Shown piece after piece: positions 21,766-34,300 of a stretch of DNA of 64,000 bases. Below the pieces are notes generated by a model, which ran no database searches, was not told where the DNA came from, and saw only the letters and a program-made list of their open reading frames with translations. Position 1 is the stretch's first letter. Each line of letters opens with the position of its first letter. The stretch covers positions 23,659,023 to 23,723,022 of the forward strand of contig CAMZMU010000111.1 in NCBI GenBank assembly GCA_947311845.1, read 5' to 3'. A program made the position numbers and the translations under genes. This DNA comes from Poa pratensis (lineage: Eukaryota; Streptophyta; Magnoliopsida; Poales; Poaceae).

Positions 21766-23657
21766 TTGCTTTTGAACCCAAGGTTCTCTTTCATTACCAT
21801 GTTTCTTAGCAATGAAATCTTCTTTAGTGTACTTTTTGTTTTTAGCATGCTTTTCAGGTTCATCTTCAACTTCTTCTTTATCAGAAACATCATCTTATCA
21901 TTATCTTTATCATGTTCATTACCACTTTCAGTTTCAGCATCAGAAATAGAAATACTATTAGGATCATTAACAGGTTCAGAAGATTCTACAACAGTTTTAT
22001 GTTTCTTCTTCTTTTTCTTAGAAGGAGCACTAGTTTCTTTAGTTCGTTGAGAATCTTGTTCAACTCTTTTGGGATGCCCCTCAGGATATAGAGGATCCTG
22101 AGTAGAAACACCACCTCTAGTTGTTACTTCATAAGCATGTTTCTCTTTGAAGTATTTTTTAACAAGTCATTTTGCACTTTAGTGAGTTGATCAATTTGAG
22201 TTTGAACCATATGAAAATGTTTAACAAGCATCTTAACATCATTGGAGGTTCTCTCCACAATATCATGCAATTTACTAATAGCTTGAGAATTTTCCATTAA
22301 ATGATTCTCTACTCTCATATTAAAATTATCTTGCTTAACAACATAATTATCAAATTCATCTAGACATTGATCAGGAGGTTTTGAATAAGGAATATCTCCT
22401 CTATCAAAGCGTTGAAGAGAATGTACCTCAATTGTGGATGAAGGAGGAATTATCTTACATAAATCTTCTATGGGTGGTAGATTCTTCACATCTTCAGATT
22501 TAATACCCTTCTCTTTAAGAGATTTCTTGGCTTCCCTCATATCTTCATCATTTAATTCAATCATACCCCTCTTCTTCAATATTGGTGCTGGAGTTGGTTC
22601 GGTGTAGTCCAATCATCATGATTTTGGCTTATTCTAGCCATTAATTCTTCAGCTTCGTCTGGAGTTCTTTTCCTGAAAACACAACCAGCACAACTATCCA
22701 GGTATGCCCTAGACTCAACGGTTAGTCCACTATAAAATATATCAAGTAAATCATGCTTTTCCAAATCATGTCCAGGCCGAGCTCTAATAAGAGAGCAAAA
22801 CCTAGCCCAAGCTTCAGGCAATTTCTCTCCATCTTCCTGATCAAAACTATAAATTTTCTGCAAAGCAATATGTTGAGCACTAGCAGGAAAATATTTTCGA
22901 AAGAAAACATCAAGCAAACACTTTGGACTATCAATAGAATCAGGAGGCAAATTGTTATACCAAGTTTTAGCATCATCCTTTAATGAGAAAGGAAAAATTT
23001 TAGCAACAAAATAAGTACGCATCTTGATATCATCAGAAAACAAGCTACTCAAAGTAGAAAGCTCATTAAAGTGCTCTACAGCACTCTCTTTTTCAGTACC
23101 ACAAAAAGGTGTTTCTCAACAATAGATATATGAGATAAATCAAGAGAGAAATCATAATCCTTATCCTTAATGTTTATAGGAGATGTGGCAAATTTAGGAT
23201 CAGGAGACAGTTTGTATCTAACAGCATGTTGTGCAAGAAGCTTTTTAATGTCACTTGCACTAGTAGTAGCATTACATTTTTCAATAAAATCATCATCAAG
23301 CTCCACATATTCTTCATCAGGATCATCACTAGAGTGTTCAACAGACTCAGGTGAATTAACAGGTGTAACAGCATTTTCATTAGGATTTTCATCATTTTCA
23401 ATTTGTCTAGACCTAGCAATTGTAGCATCTAGAAAAGGACCTAATGAACCATTCTCATCAAGCACAGTAGAAGCATCATCAAAATTATCAGAGGAATTTT
23501 CAGATTCAGCAGAAGTACCAACACGTGAAGCTTGTGGTGGTGAAACAAGTTGACTTATCACAGATGGTGAATCAAGAGCAGCAGAGGTACTCAGAGTTGT
23601 ACCTTTTCTTGTAGTGGATGGCAATATGGCGACTTTAGCATCGCGAGGTTTACCCAT
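21766..23657 (-). pseudogene. gag: Retrotransposon gag, frameshifted
   Basis: The start MGKPRDAKVAILPSTTRKG (23,657) opens an acidic N-terminal region. A retrotransposon gag core follows (FPFSLKDDAKTWYNNLPPDS...FFRKYFPASAQ...EAWARFCSLIRARPGHDL), then a coiled-coil-like block (about 22,125-22,600). The parts are in different frames: shifts are visible near 23,105 (T-run), near 22,600, near 22,155 and near 21,897. Each can be explained by one base. No zinc knuckle was found. Gag would form the virus-like particle in the cytoplasm, but this copy cannot make it as read. Confidence 0.8.
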
Positions 23658-23716
23658 GATGGAGGATTTGCAGCGAACAATATCAATTCAGGTGAACTTG
23701 CAAATAAAGCTATGCT

Positions 23717-23733
23717 CCCCGGCAACGGCGCCA
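23717..23733 (-). other. Primer-binding site
   Basis: TGGCGCCGTTGCCGGGG on the minus strand lies 11 bases inside the right LTR (23,745). The TGGCGCC start is typical of many plant gypsy primer-binding sites. The matching tRNA was not assigned. Confidence 0.75.
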
Positions 23734-23744
23734 GAAAATAGTCT

Positions 23745-25142
23745 TGATGACCCACAAGTATAGGGGATCGCAACAGTCTTCGAGGGAAGTAAAACCCAAT
23801 TTATTGATTCGACACAAGGGGAGCCAAAGAATATTTGTAAGCCTTAACAGCGGAGTTGTCAATTCAGCTGCACCTGGAAACAGACTTGCTCGCAATAGTT
23901 TATCAGTAGCAACAGTTTTATAGCAGTAGCAGTAGTGAAATATCAGCAGCAGTGTAATAAAGACAGCAGTAGTGATTATAGTAAACAGCAGGATTAAAAT
24001 ACTGTAGGCATAGGGATGGATGAACGGGCGCTGCATGGATAGGATAATTCATGTAATAATCAAGACAAGGCATTTGCAGATAATAATAAAACAGTATCCA
24101 AGTACTAAATAACCATAGGCATGTGTTCCGTATTTAGTCGTACGTGCTCGCAATGAGAAACTTGCACAACATCTTTTGTCCTACCAGCCGGTGGCAGCCG
24201 GGCCTCTAGGGAAACTACTGGTAATTAAGGTACTCCTTTTAATAGAGTACCGGAGCAAAGCATTAACACTCCGTGAACACATGTGATCCTCATATCACAG
24301 CCTTTCCCTCCGGTTGTCCCAATTTCTGTCACTTTGGGGCCATTGGTTCCGGACAGCAATATGTGTATACAACTTGCAGGTAAGATCATAAAACAATGAA
24401 TATCATCATGAATCAATAACATGTTCAGATCTGAAATCATGGCACTCGGGCCCTAAGTGACAAGCATTAAGCATAACAAGTTGCAACAATATCATAAAAG
24501 TACCAACAACGGATACTAGGCACTATGCCCTAACAATCTCATAGCTATTACATGAACAATCTCATCCAATCCCTACCATCCCCTTCAGCCTACAGTGGGG
24601 ATTTACTCACACATGGATGGGGGAAACATGGATGGTCGATGGAGAGGCGTCGGTGGCGATGATGGCGATGATCTCCTCCAATTCCCCGTCCCGGCAGGGT
24701 GCCAGAACGGAGTTTCTGATCCCCGAAATAGGGTTTTCGATGGCGGCGGAGTTCTGGATGTCTTCTGGAAAAGTGGTCGAACCCCCTGGCGTTTTTAGGT
24801 CGAAGTGATTAAGTAGTCCAGAGGGGAGCGTCGGGGGCTGGCCGAGGCAGCCACACCATAGGCCGGCGCGGCCATGGCCCTGCCGCGCCGCCATATGGGG
24901 TGGGCCCCTCGTGGCCCACCTCCGTCTGGCCTTCTGGCTCCGTGGGTCTTCTGGAAAAATAGGAAGTTTGCGATCGTTTCCACGGATTTTCCCGAAAGTT
25001 GATTTTCTGCACAAAAATAAGACACCAGGGCAATTCTGCTGAAAACAGCGTTAGTCCGTGTTAGTTGTATCCAAAATACACAAATTAGAGGCAAAACAAT
25101 AGCAAAAGTGTTCGGGAAAGTAGATACGTTTTGGACGTATCA
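23745..25142 (-). repeat. Right LTR (5' LTR of the minus-strand element)
   Basis: 1398 bp, TGATGACC...GTATCA, followed by TGACA at 25,143-25,147. Differs from the left LTR by two substitutions and one extra G ('gtcgggggctgg', about 24,832) that I could see. Confidence 0.95.
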
Positions 25143-28100
25143 TGACACCTATCCTACGTTCACTGCAGACGGTGATACTACAATGGGGGAAGACGAAGCT
25201 GAAGAAGAGCCCATTGTTGATGAGCCCGATGATGATTTGGTCGGGCCATTCTTGATGCACAAATAAACAGCAGAAGTGAAAATGAGAGGTTGAAGTTGGA
25301 GAGCATGTTAAAGGATCACAAAAAATTGTTGTACCCAACTTGCGAAGATGGCCATAAAAAGCTTGGTACCACCCTGGAATTGCTACAATGGAAGGCAGAG
25401 AGTGGTACTACTGACAAGTCATATGAAAATTTGCTGAAAATATTTAAGAAGCTGCTTCCAAGGGATAACGAATTGCCCTCCAGCACGTATGAAGCCAAGA
25501 AGGTTGTCTGTCCTCTAGGATTAGAGGTGCAGAAGATACATACATGCATAAATGACTGCATCCTCTATCGCGGTGAGTACGAGAATTTGAATGCATGCCC
25601 GATATGCGGTGCCTTGCGGTATAAGATAAGGCGAGATGACCCTGGTGAGGTTGAGGGCGAGCCGTGCCCCAGGAAGAGGATTCCTGCCAAGGTGATGTGG
25701 TATGCTCCGATAATACCACGGTTGAAACGTCTGTTCCAAAATAAAGAGCACGCAAAGTTGTTACGATGGCACAAAGAAGACCGAAAGAAAGACCTGATGC
25801 TGAGACACCCCGCTGATGGGTCGCAGTGGCGAAAAATCGACAGGGTGTTCCCGACGTTTGCAGATGACGCTAGAAACTTAAGATTTGGTCTAAGTACAGA
25901 TGGCTTTAATCCTTTCGGGGAACAGAGCTCCAGTCATAGCACCTGGCCTGTGACTCTATGTATCTATAACCTTCCTCCTTGGTTGTGCATGAAGCGGAAG
26001 TTCATTATGATGCCAGTGCTCATCCAAGGTCCGAAGCAACCCGGCAACGACATTGATGTGTACCTGAGGCCATTGGTTGAAGAACTTTTAGAGTTGTGGC
26101 GTGATGAAGGGGTACGTGTGTGGGATGATCAGCACAAACAGGAGTCATTTGACCTACGAGCGTTGTTGTTTGTAACCATCAATGATTAGCCTGCTCTTAG
26201 TAACATTTCAGGACAGCCAAACAAGGGATACAATGCATGCACACACTGTTTAGATAAGACTGAAAGTATATATGTAGGTAACAAGAATGTGTACCCGGGT
26301 CATCGTCGATTTCTTCCACGTCAGCATCCCGTAAGAAAGGAAGGCAAGCATTTCAAAGGTGAGGCACATAACCGGCCGAAGCCTACCTGTCCTGATGGTG
26401 ATGTTATATATGACATGGTGAAGGATTTAGAAGTAATCTTTGGAAAAGGTCCTGGCAGTCTATCTGTTCCGAATGACGCTGACGGACACGTACCCATGTG
26501 TAAGAAGTGCTCTATATTTTGGGAGTTACCCTATTGGAAAATCCTAGAGGTTCGCTCTGCAATCGACGTGATGCACGTGACGAAAAATCTTTGCGTGAAC
26601 CTGCTAAGCTTCTTGGGGGTGTATGGGAAGAAGAAGAAAGATACACCGGCTGCAACACTGAACCATCAACATATGCACGAGAAGACGACAGACGACCACC
26701 TTAATCCAGAGAAGTATAAAGGTCCTGCCAGCTACGCTCTTACCAGAGAAGAGAAGGATATCTTTTTTGAAGTCCTGAGTAGTATCAAGGTCCCGTCCGG
26801 CTTCTCGTCGAATATAAAGGGAATAATAAACATGGCAGAGAAAAAGTTCCAAAACCTAAAGTCTCATGACTGCCACGTGATTATGACACAATTACTGCCG
26901 GTTGCATTGAGGGGGCTTCTACCGGAAAATGTTCGAGTACCCATTGTGAAGCTATGTTCATTCCTCAATGCAATTTCTCAGAAGGTGATCAATCCATTAA
27001 CTCTAGAAAGTTTACAGAAAGATGCTGTCCAATGTCTTGTCAGCTTCGAGTTGGTGTTCCCACCATCCTTCTTCAATATTATGACGCACCTCATAGTTCA
27101 CCTAGTCGAAGAGATTCAAGTTCTCGGTCCTGTATTTCTACACAACATGTTCCCCTTTGAGAGGTTCATGGGAGTCTTAAAGAAATACGTTCATAACCGT
27201 GCTAGGCCTGAAGGAAGCATCTCCAAGGGTTATGGAACAGAGGAGGTCATTGAGTTTTGTGTTGACTTTATTCCTGACCTTAACCCGATCGGTGTCCCTC
27301 AATCACGCCATGAGGGGAGACTGAGTGGAAAAGGAACGCTAGGAAAGAAAGCGTTCTGGTGTACCGACTGGGATTCTTTCAATCAAGCACACTACACAGT
27401 TCTACATAATTCGAGCTTGGTGGCTCCGTATATCGAGGAACACAAGAATACTTTACGCTCATTAATGGCTGATGAAGAATGCATTGAAAAAGAACACGTG
27501 AAGTCTTTCTGCGGGTGGTTGCATGCACGTCTCATTAATGACAACACTGTTGAAGAACAGCTATAATTGTTGGCCAGAGCACCATCTTCGACTATATTGA
27601 GTTATCAAGGGTACGAGATCAATGGGAATACATTTTACACGGCCGACCAAGATAAAAAGAGCACCAACCAAAACAGTGGTGTCCGCTTTGATGCAGCAAA
27701 CAACAATGGGAAAAAGGACACATATTATGGTCACATAGAGCAGATATGGGAACTTGACTATGGACCTTCTTTCAAGGTACCTTTGTTCCGGTGCAAATGG
27801 TTCAACCTGCAAGGTGGGGTAAACGTAGACCCGCAGTACGGAATGACTACAGTGGATCTTAAGAATCTTGGGTACGAAACCGAACCATTTGTCCTAGCCA
27901 AAGACGTGGCTCAGGTTTTCTATGTCAAGGACATGTCTTTCAGACCGAAAAAAAGAAAAGATAAGCAAGCTGATACATCATACGATCAGCCAAAGCGCCA
28001 CATAGTTCTTTCAGGGAAAAGAAACATCGTGGGAGTGGAGGACAAGACAGACATGTCAGAAGATTACGATAAGTTTCATGAAATTCCGCCCTTCAAAGTG

Positions 28101-28196
28101 AAAATTGACCCAAGCATCAAGTTAAATGAAGAAGATTGTCCTTGGTTACGGCGCAGGCGCAATCAGAAGAAAGGGACACACACGAAGAAAACGTGA
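25143..28196 (+). pseudogene. CACTA TNP2-like transposase, main part plus DUF4216-type C-terminus
   Basis: This continues the frame cut at 13,222. It contains YENLNACPICGALRYK...WYAPIIPRLKRLF, then LRFGLSTDGFNPFGEQSSSH and KQPGNDIDVYLRPLVEEL, the TNP2/Transposase_21 core. The block FPFERFMGVLKKYVHNRARP follows. At the C-terminus, LDYGPSFKVPLFRCKW...FVLAKDVAQVFYVKD is the DUF4216-type domain. It ends at 28,196 after a basic tail. The lesions are separate single changes: a one-base loss near 25,240, TAG at 26,187-26,189 (relatives have Trp after IND) and TAA at 27,564-27,566 (relatives have Tyr-Leu). The frame is otherwise open, so decay is recent or mild. The product would excise and reinsert CACTA ends in the nucleus. 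Confidence 0.9.
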
Positions 28197-28555
28197 AGGC
28201 TAGATAGGGATGTTGTTGGTGATGTGTAATAATGTATTCAACTTTTATGTAACTGTGTTCTAAAAAATCAGAAGAGAACTGTAAACTCAGAAGTATCACG
28301 CATACATCTTTATTTAATCCAGTTACATAGCCCGGGTCCATTTTTATTTAACCATAATACATCGGCGGAGCCCAGTCCCGGACATCGCCCCTCGCATCCA
28401 ACAGGCCGGACATTGTCGCCGAGATCTGAAAAAATGAGGGGGAAATTTGATCAAACACCTAGGTAGGGGAGGGAGAGGGCAGCATCCTGGGTAGGGGACG
28501 GAGGGCGGTGTGGAGCCTCCTTATATATAAGCAAAACTGACCAAAACACACGGTT
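28197..28555. other. 3' region of the CACTA transposase, no gene seen
   Basis: About 130 bp after the stop is AT-rich and plausibly 3' UTR. It then turns GC-rich with 'gggaggga' words and a TATA-like 'tatatataagc' at about 28,521. No coding sequence was recognised. Confidence 0.4.
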
Positions 28556-28565
28556 TCCCCGTCAT

Positions 28566-28628
28566 ACAGCCCTACGGTGCCTCGTGAGTGACTGCGTATC
28601 AAATGCACCGTAGGGCTGTATGACGGGA
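28566..28628. repeat. Perfect foldback with ~23-bp arms
   Basis: 'cccgtcatacagccctacgg' plus 'tgc' pairs with 'gcaccgtagggctgtatgac' plus 'ggg' across a ~17-nt loop. It is the first of three foldbacks in a row inside the CACTA element (next at 28,737-28,915 and 28,940-29,040). Confidence 0.85.
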
Positions 28629-28736
28629 ATCCGAATGCTTTGTATACTGCAAATCATCGCGTGGTCGTGAGCATGGCTACCACTTCCACCACCACTCCCA
28701 CCTCCTCGGCAATTCATCATTGTGTCACCCTAATCC

Positions 28737-29040
28737 AGTGGTTGGATTCAACCTACCTGAGGCTTGTGTTTCCAACAGCGTCGTTGTGTTGTCCTTATTC
28801 ACCGTCCTACAGGAGGTGACTCCAATGGCTGGCCGGTGAACAAGGACGAACACAATAATGTCAGGGAACATGCCAGCAGGTAGGCTAAATCCAACCATTA
28901 GATTCGGTGGCAAAGGTAGACGCTAGTTGTGTGCCGTTCGGCAAGACGTCTCTGATGTTCTACAACCGTCTGGCAAGACGTCACTGATGATCTGCAACCG
29001 TTTGGAACGGTCGTAGGTCATCAGAGATGTCTTGCCGCTG
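28737..29040. repeat. Two further foldbacks in the CACTA interior
   Basis: 'ccagtggttggattcaacct' plus 'acctg' pairs with 'caggtaggctaaatccaacc' plus 'attag' (28,737-28,907). A second pair is 'gcaagacgtctctgatg' with 'catcagagatgtcttgc' (28,940-29,036). Both enclose 65-115 nt that also partly self-pair. Confidence 0.65.
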
Positions 29041-29239
29041 GTTGCCCAAAGATGCCTCTCCGAGTGACGCTGGAATGTTTTGTGTGAGTGAGTAACCTGT
29101 CTGAGTAGGTGGGCTATATATAGGGTCGCATGGCTTACGAAGTGGTCATGATAGTGCTGATCCGACGGCTCTGAAGCGCTCGAAAGAAACACACCGCTGA
29201 TCCAACGGCTCACAAGCGTTTGAAAGAAACACACGATCC

Positions 29240-30035
29240 GTGTGATTCTTTAGTCCCGGTTGGTCACACCAACCGGGACTAAAGGCGGGCTTCGCGGTCA
29301 CGACTCGTGTCTTCCCCCAGCGCTGCCCTAGCCACGTGTCCTCCCCTAGCGCTGCCTAGCGCTGCCCTGGGCACGTGTCCTTCCCCAGCGCTGCCCTGGA
29401 GGTCTTTATATATTGTCGCTGACGGGGTGGATCGTCTCCACGAGATGGATCCGCCACGCCCGCCGCAACGCCTTCTGGACGAGGTCGAGCATGCCGTTCG
29501 CCGTCGATTTCGACCACGCCGTGTAGAGATTTAAATTTAAATTTGCTAAGTGTAAATTTAAATTTGCTAAGTGTAGATTTAAATTTGCTATGTATTAGTG
29601 ATACTTTTTGCAAATTTCTAAGAATGTTTTAAAAATAAAGAGATAATTATTACATTTTTTACATAATTAAATAGATAGATATAAAATAAATAAGAAAATG
29701 TATGATTTTCATAAATATTGGAACATTTAAATTAAACATAAAAGAAAAAAGAAACTAGAAAAACAAACTAAAAAAACAATTCAAAGTAGAAAAACAAACT
29801 TAAAAAACAGGAAAAGAAAACAGAAAAAGAAACTACAAAAAGAAAACAAGGAAAAAAAAGTAGAAAAGGCCTTTAGTCGCGGTTGGTAACACCAACCGGG
29901 ACCAAAGGCCTGCTGGGCTTCGCGCGCAAATTTTCGCGGCCCAGACAGACTTTTGGTCCCGGTTGGTGTTACCAACCGCGACCAAAGGGTCTTTGGTCCC
30001 GGTTCGTGGCTGGAACCGGGACCAAAGAGTCTTCA
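29240..30035. repeat. Internal copies of the CACTA subterminal repeat
   Basis: Inverted pairs of 'ttagtcccggttggt/accaaccgggactaa' type occur at 29,249-29,285, 29,873-29,910, 29,950-29,990 and 29,995-30,025. These normally lie at CACTA ends. Between them (29,540-29,870) is AT- and A-rich sequence without a gene. The block separates the transposase from the second gene. Confidence 0.75.
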
Positions 30036-30084
30036 CGCGCGTTATGTGGTGGTTTTGGCCACCAAATTTTCTATCTCCCCCCAA

Positions 30085-31320
30085 ATCGATCCGCACCTAC
30101 GGCGAAGCCCTGCCCCTGCCGCCGCCGTCGCCCATCGCCCCGCCGTGTTCGCCGTCGCCCATCGCCCCGCGCCGTGGCCGCCCGCGTCCTGCCACGAGGT
30201 GCTGCCGGAGGCGCCCGCGGACTCTCCGACGACGCCGTCGCCCTCCCCTCCCCTGTCTCGATCGAGCTGCCCCCTGCTGCTGCATCGCCCCGCCATCGCC
30301 CTCCCCTCCCTTGCGCCTCCGCCGTCGAGGTGAGTTCTTCGATCTCCTCGTGGCCCCGCCGTCGCCCTCTCCTCCCCTCCCCTGGTAGCTAGGAGCACGG
30401 CCGCGGGGCGGGTGGCGGGATTGGCCGGGGCGCCACTGCGCGTGATTCCGGCCCCGCAGGTCGCCGTGCCGCGCCGTGCCGCTGCTGGATACCTACGCCA
30501 TACCGTAAAATGGGAGCACTGCCCTCTGCAGGTCGCCGTGCCGCGAGCCGCGCCGCTGCTGGGCTCCGGGAGGCCGCCGCCGTCGTGGTGCGGTAGAGGA
30601 GGCCCTTTTTTTCAGTAGATTAGTTAGCAAAATTGTGTTAGCAATATTGTAGATTAGTTTTAAGTTAGTTGTAATTTAGTGTATTGTTAATTGTTAAATT
30701 GTGTTAGCAAAATTGTTGTAAATTGATGCAAAATTGTGTTAGAATTTTTTGTTAGATAAATTTTAGTTAAGAGCAAATAGAAATAAATTTTGTGTTAGAT
30801 AAATTTTAGTGTGGAGATTAAAATTTTAGAGATTAAAATTTTGTGTGGAGATTAAAATTGTGGAGATTAAAATTGTAGAGATTAAAATTTTAGTGTAGTT
30901 GTTAGGAAATAGTTAAGAGCAAATAGAAATAAATTTTTTGTTAGATAAATTTTAGTGTGGAGATTAAAATTGTAGAGATTAAAATTTTGTGTGGAGATTA
31001 AAATCTAGTGTTAGTGCAAATCTAGTGTTAGTTTAGCAAATTAGCAACTTTTTTTGTTGTCTAGTTTAGTTAGTTTTCTTCATTGTTTTTTAGTGTTAGA
31101 AATGTAGTGTTAGTGTTTGGATTTTAGGAATGTTAGTGTTGGTGTGTTAGGAAATTATGCAAAATGAAAATTGTATGAAATTGTATGAAAGTGTGTTAGT
31201 GCTAGTGTGTTAGGAAATTATGCAAAATGAAAATTGTTAAGTAGTTGCTATAAATTTGTATTCACATTTTGCTAAGATGCAAATTATGGATATTCTTATT
31301 CTTTTTACAAAATTGATTGC
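30085..31320. other. CACTA intergenic: GC-rich leader, then AT-rich short repeats
   Basis: 30,085-30,620 is extremely GC-rich, with repeated 'cgccgtcgcccatcgccccg' words and overlapping open frames on both strands that look compositional. From 30,620 to 31,260 the words 'gagattaaaatt', 'taaattttagtgt' and 'gtgttag' recur irregularly. No gene is supported; it may be the leader/intron of the following ORF. Confidence 0.5.
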
Positions 31321-31334
31321 AGGGACATTAGGCT

Positions 31335-34300
31335 ATGGATCCAAATTGTCCGGACGCCGCCGGCAGAGACGAGGAGCGTGAAGAGCAAATGGATGCAGGA
31401 AGCCCGAAAGTCGCCGTTAGGGACATGGAGAAAGAAATAAGAATGTTTTAGATTATAGCAGGACGTGCAAGGGCGCCTAAAGGGCAAGAACATCTTGTAG
31501 GTGAAGAAAATCTTTTAAGTGATGAAGATTTCGCCTCCCAATTTCTGAACGAGTCCGGTCAGGGAGTTGAGGAAGAAGAAATTTGTAGAGAGGAGGAAGT
31601 TCCCTTAACAAACTCCGGCGAGGTATATTATGCCTCTGTTGACGATGACAGTACATGTATTATTTGAGTTGTATTGCAGTTATTAACGAATCATTTTTTT
31701 CTTTTAGCCCTCCGGATCGAGCAAATCATCCGCATCTAAAGGGTCAAAACTGCCGAAACGAGGCCCGTCGAAGCCGATGAAGGAGGGTCAGAAGATAATA
31801 ATCGACATAGTTTCTGCTGGTGGCGAACCGTTGGAACCCTTAGAGTGCCGCCGTAAATTTATAAATCAATGCGGAGTTCTCGTTAGGGACATGGTACCGA
31901 TCACATTTCAAGAATGGCATAAGCCGAAGGACGAGACCAAGGCAACTACTTATGTCGACGACAAAACAAAAGAGTTGCTTTGGGAGAAGATCTTGACAAA
32001 GGTCACCCTACCGCCAGATGTTGTAGAAAACGAGCCGTGGAAGAAGAAATTCGAGCAGTGGACTCTTAGCAAGATGGCCGATCAATTCCGGACCGCTAAG
32101 AAAAATTTGTGGAAAACTTATCTAAAGAAAAAGGAAGAAGATCCAGAATTCACTCCAGAATTCACTGGAGCACAAGTGAAGTTAAAAGACCAGTGGCCGA
32201 CATTTGTGAAGCAAAGAGAATCGGAGGCCGCTGTGGCCCGATCGGAACAAAATAAGTTAAATGCTGCGAAGAAGATATATCACCACACTTTGGGGGCAGG
32301 TGGCTACAAGGCTGCCGTGCCTAAGTGGGAAGCCTTTGAAGCAAAACTGCTTGATAACGGGTCATTCCACAGACAGCGGACTGGCCCGAAAGGTCCAAGT
32401 TTTGGTTGTTTGCGCATGGGGCAGGGTTGGACCCGGTGACAGGGCTGATTGTTCCTCAGGGAAAATGGAAGGAGAAAATTGAGTATATAACCAAAGAACT
32501 TGTGAAGGCAATTGATCTAGTTCGAAGAGGACTGTACGTGGTCGACAGAGAGAAAGACGAGCTGTCACTCGCACTCGGGAATCCTGAAAAAGTTGGACGA
32601 GTACGAGGCTATGGACCCGGAGTTAATTGGGGACAAGGTTTTCCGGCAGACGCTCATAATTATAGAAGCCGTGAGAGAAAGAAGAAGGAGGACAGAGACC
32701 GGTTATCGGCATTGGAACGCAAGGTGCAGCAGCTAGAAAGGGCATCTCAGCGGCAGCTAGAAAGTCCTGAAATCGAAGCCGCCCCATCTAATCAGCGGAA
32801 AAGCAGCGTGGGTTCCACGCATGTAGAACATTCTGAACTTGAAGCGCCGGCGGCTCACTACCCCGTGGATGGTATCACGGAGAAGACACCATGTGTGCTA
32901 CATATGTCGTGAAGAACATGTCCTTCAAGGTGGCGGTCGGCTATGCTTTACCAAATCACCTGGAGAAAGTTACCATCTCGGCGGGATTCCAGCTGGCTAT
33001 GCTCGTGTCGGGGTGGATGACGTTGTGCCGTTATATGCTGATCTGAATCTTGACATTCCTGGAGGTGACGACGAGAGGACACTGGGAGAAGCCAAGCGGC
33101 ATATCGTTCTCTGGAAGAAGGAAGACATCATGTTTCCAAACTTGCCGCCAAGGCCACCGACTCCTCCGAGTAGGAGTCCCCCACCTCAAGATCCGCCCTC
33201 CCCACCTCAAGATCCACCCTCCCCACCTCAAGATCCACCCTCCCCACCTCGTGACGACGTGGGGAGGCCAGCGCGAGTCCATCGCCCGCGCGGTCGCAGC
33301 AAGAGACTGTGCGCACTGTTTCGCGGAAAGTGAAGGCCCCGTCGACATATACACAGAGGTGCGCTTTAAACTACCCGCCAGAAACTCGAGAGGAACGCGA
33401 GTTGCTAAAGCCTCTTCCAAAGAGGTCTTACGACTTGACTCGAGAGGAACTCGACGAGTCGGTGCGTGCCGATGTGAAAAAACAGTTGGGACCAAAACAG
33501 CGCCCGCAGAAGGAGGTAGTACCACAGGAAAAAGTTGACAAATTGATAAAAAATATATCGCGTGGACCGCCACCGCCACCGTCACCGCCACCGCATGACT
33601 ATGACCGTGTTCTTTTGAAGACAATTAGTGAAGATAAGGAGGAGAAGACGGCGGCATATCGCCGAAAGAGAAAGCAGATGCTGGAGAGGCAGGAGATGGA
33701 GAAGCAGGAGAAGGAGGCGGCATTTCGCCTAAAGAGGCAGCAGCTGAAATCCGGGAAACAAGTGGCCCAGCTCGGAGAACATGCAAATCAGTCGGTCCCC
33801 GCGCTCAAGGTGATGCCGGAAAAGGTAGTAGACCAAGAGACTTTTCGCATAGACGATCCGGCCCCACAGAGTATCAGTATGCATGGACATGGGTCTACGG
33901 GAGCACCCTGGTCAGACCTGAGCACGTCAACTCTCTGACAACACAAATGCGCCGCTTGCATACGTGGTACGAGAAAGCCGTAGAGGCCAAGCATGACGCT
34001 ATCTGGCTTCAAGTCAGGAAAGAGCATTTCTTCAGGGAATATGCTATGTATGTTCGTTTTCGGAAATTTTTCAATTATTCAACCAAGACGCCCTCGACAA
34101 ATCCCTCGTCAGTTGCTATTGTTTGTAAGTGATTTAGTTTTGCGATTTAATTAAGTCTCTAGCTCAGCTCGTTCGTTGCCAATTATCTAAATATATTATT
34201 TTGTACGCTATTATGCAGAATGAAGATCAACGAATGCAAAGATGCCCGAAACTATGCTGTTGGGTTCATTGACCCATATTGGGTTCATTCAGTTGTTGTG

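Larger units (their letters stand above)
13223..25142 (-). mobile_element. Non-autonomous gypsy-type LTR retrotransposon, nested in the CACTA transposase
   Basis: LTRs of 1397 and 1398 bp start TGATGACC and end GTATCA, with TGACA duplicated on both sides. The element reads on the minus strand: the primer-binding site (23,717-23,733) is next to the right LTR, and a G-rich polypurine tract (14,620-14,631) is next to the left LTR. In order it codes for gag (frameshifted), an aspartic protease, and then an unrelated 405-residue ORF. No reverse transcriptase, RNase H or integrase is present. By eye the LTRs differ at two substitutions (near 13,439 and 13,473 in the left copy) and one single-base indel (near 14,310), so the insertion is recent. 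The organisation resembles Triticeae non-autonomous gypsy families of the Sabrina kind; I do not assert a family name. Confidence 0.92.

Noticed and set aside
29883..30398. Several 120-170-residue frames in the CACTA GC-rich leader
   Set aside because: Open in several frames at once through simple 'cgccgtcgccc' repeats; compositional.
32362..33624. Minus-strand frames opposite the second CACTA gene
   Set aside because: Shadows of the plus-strand coding exons and of the proline-rich repeat.
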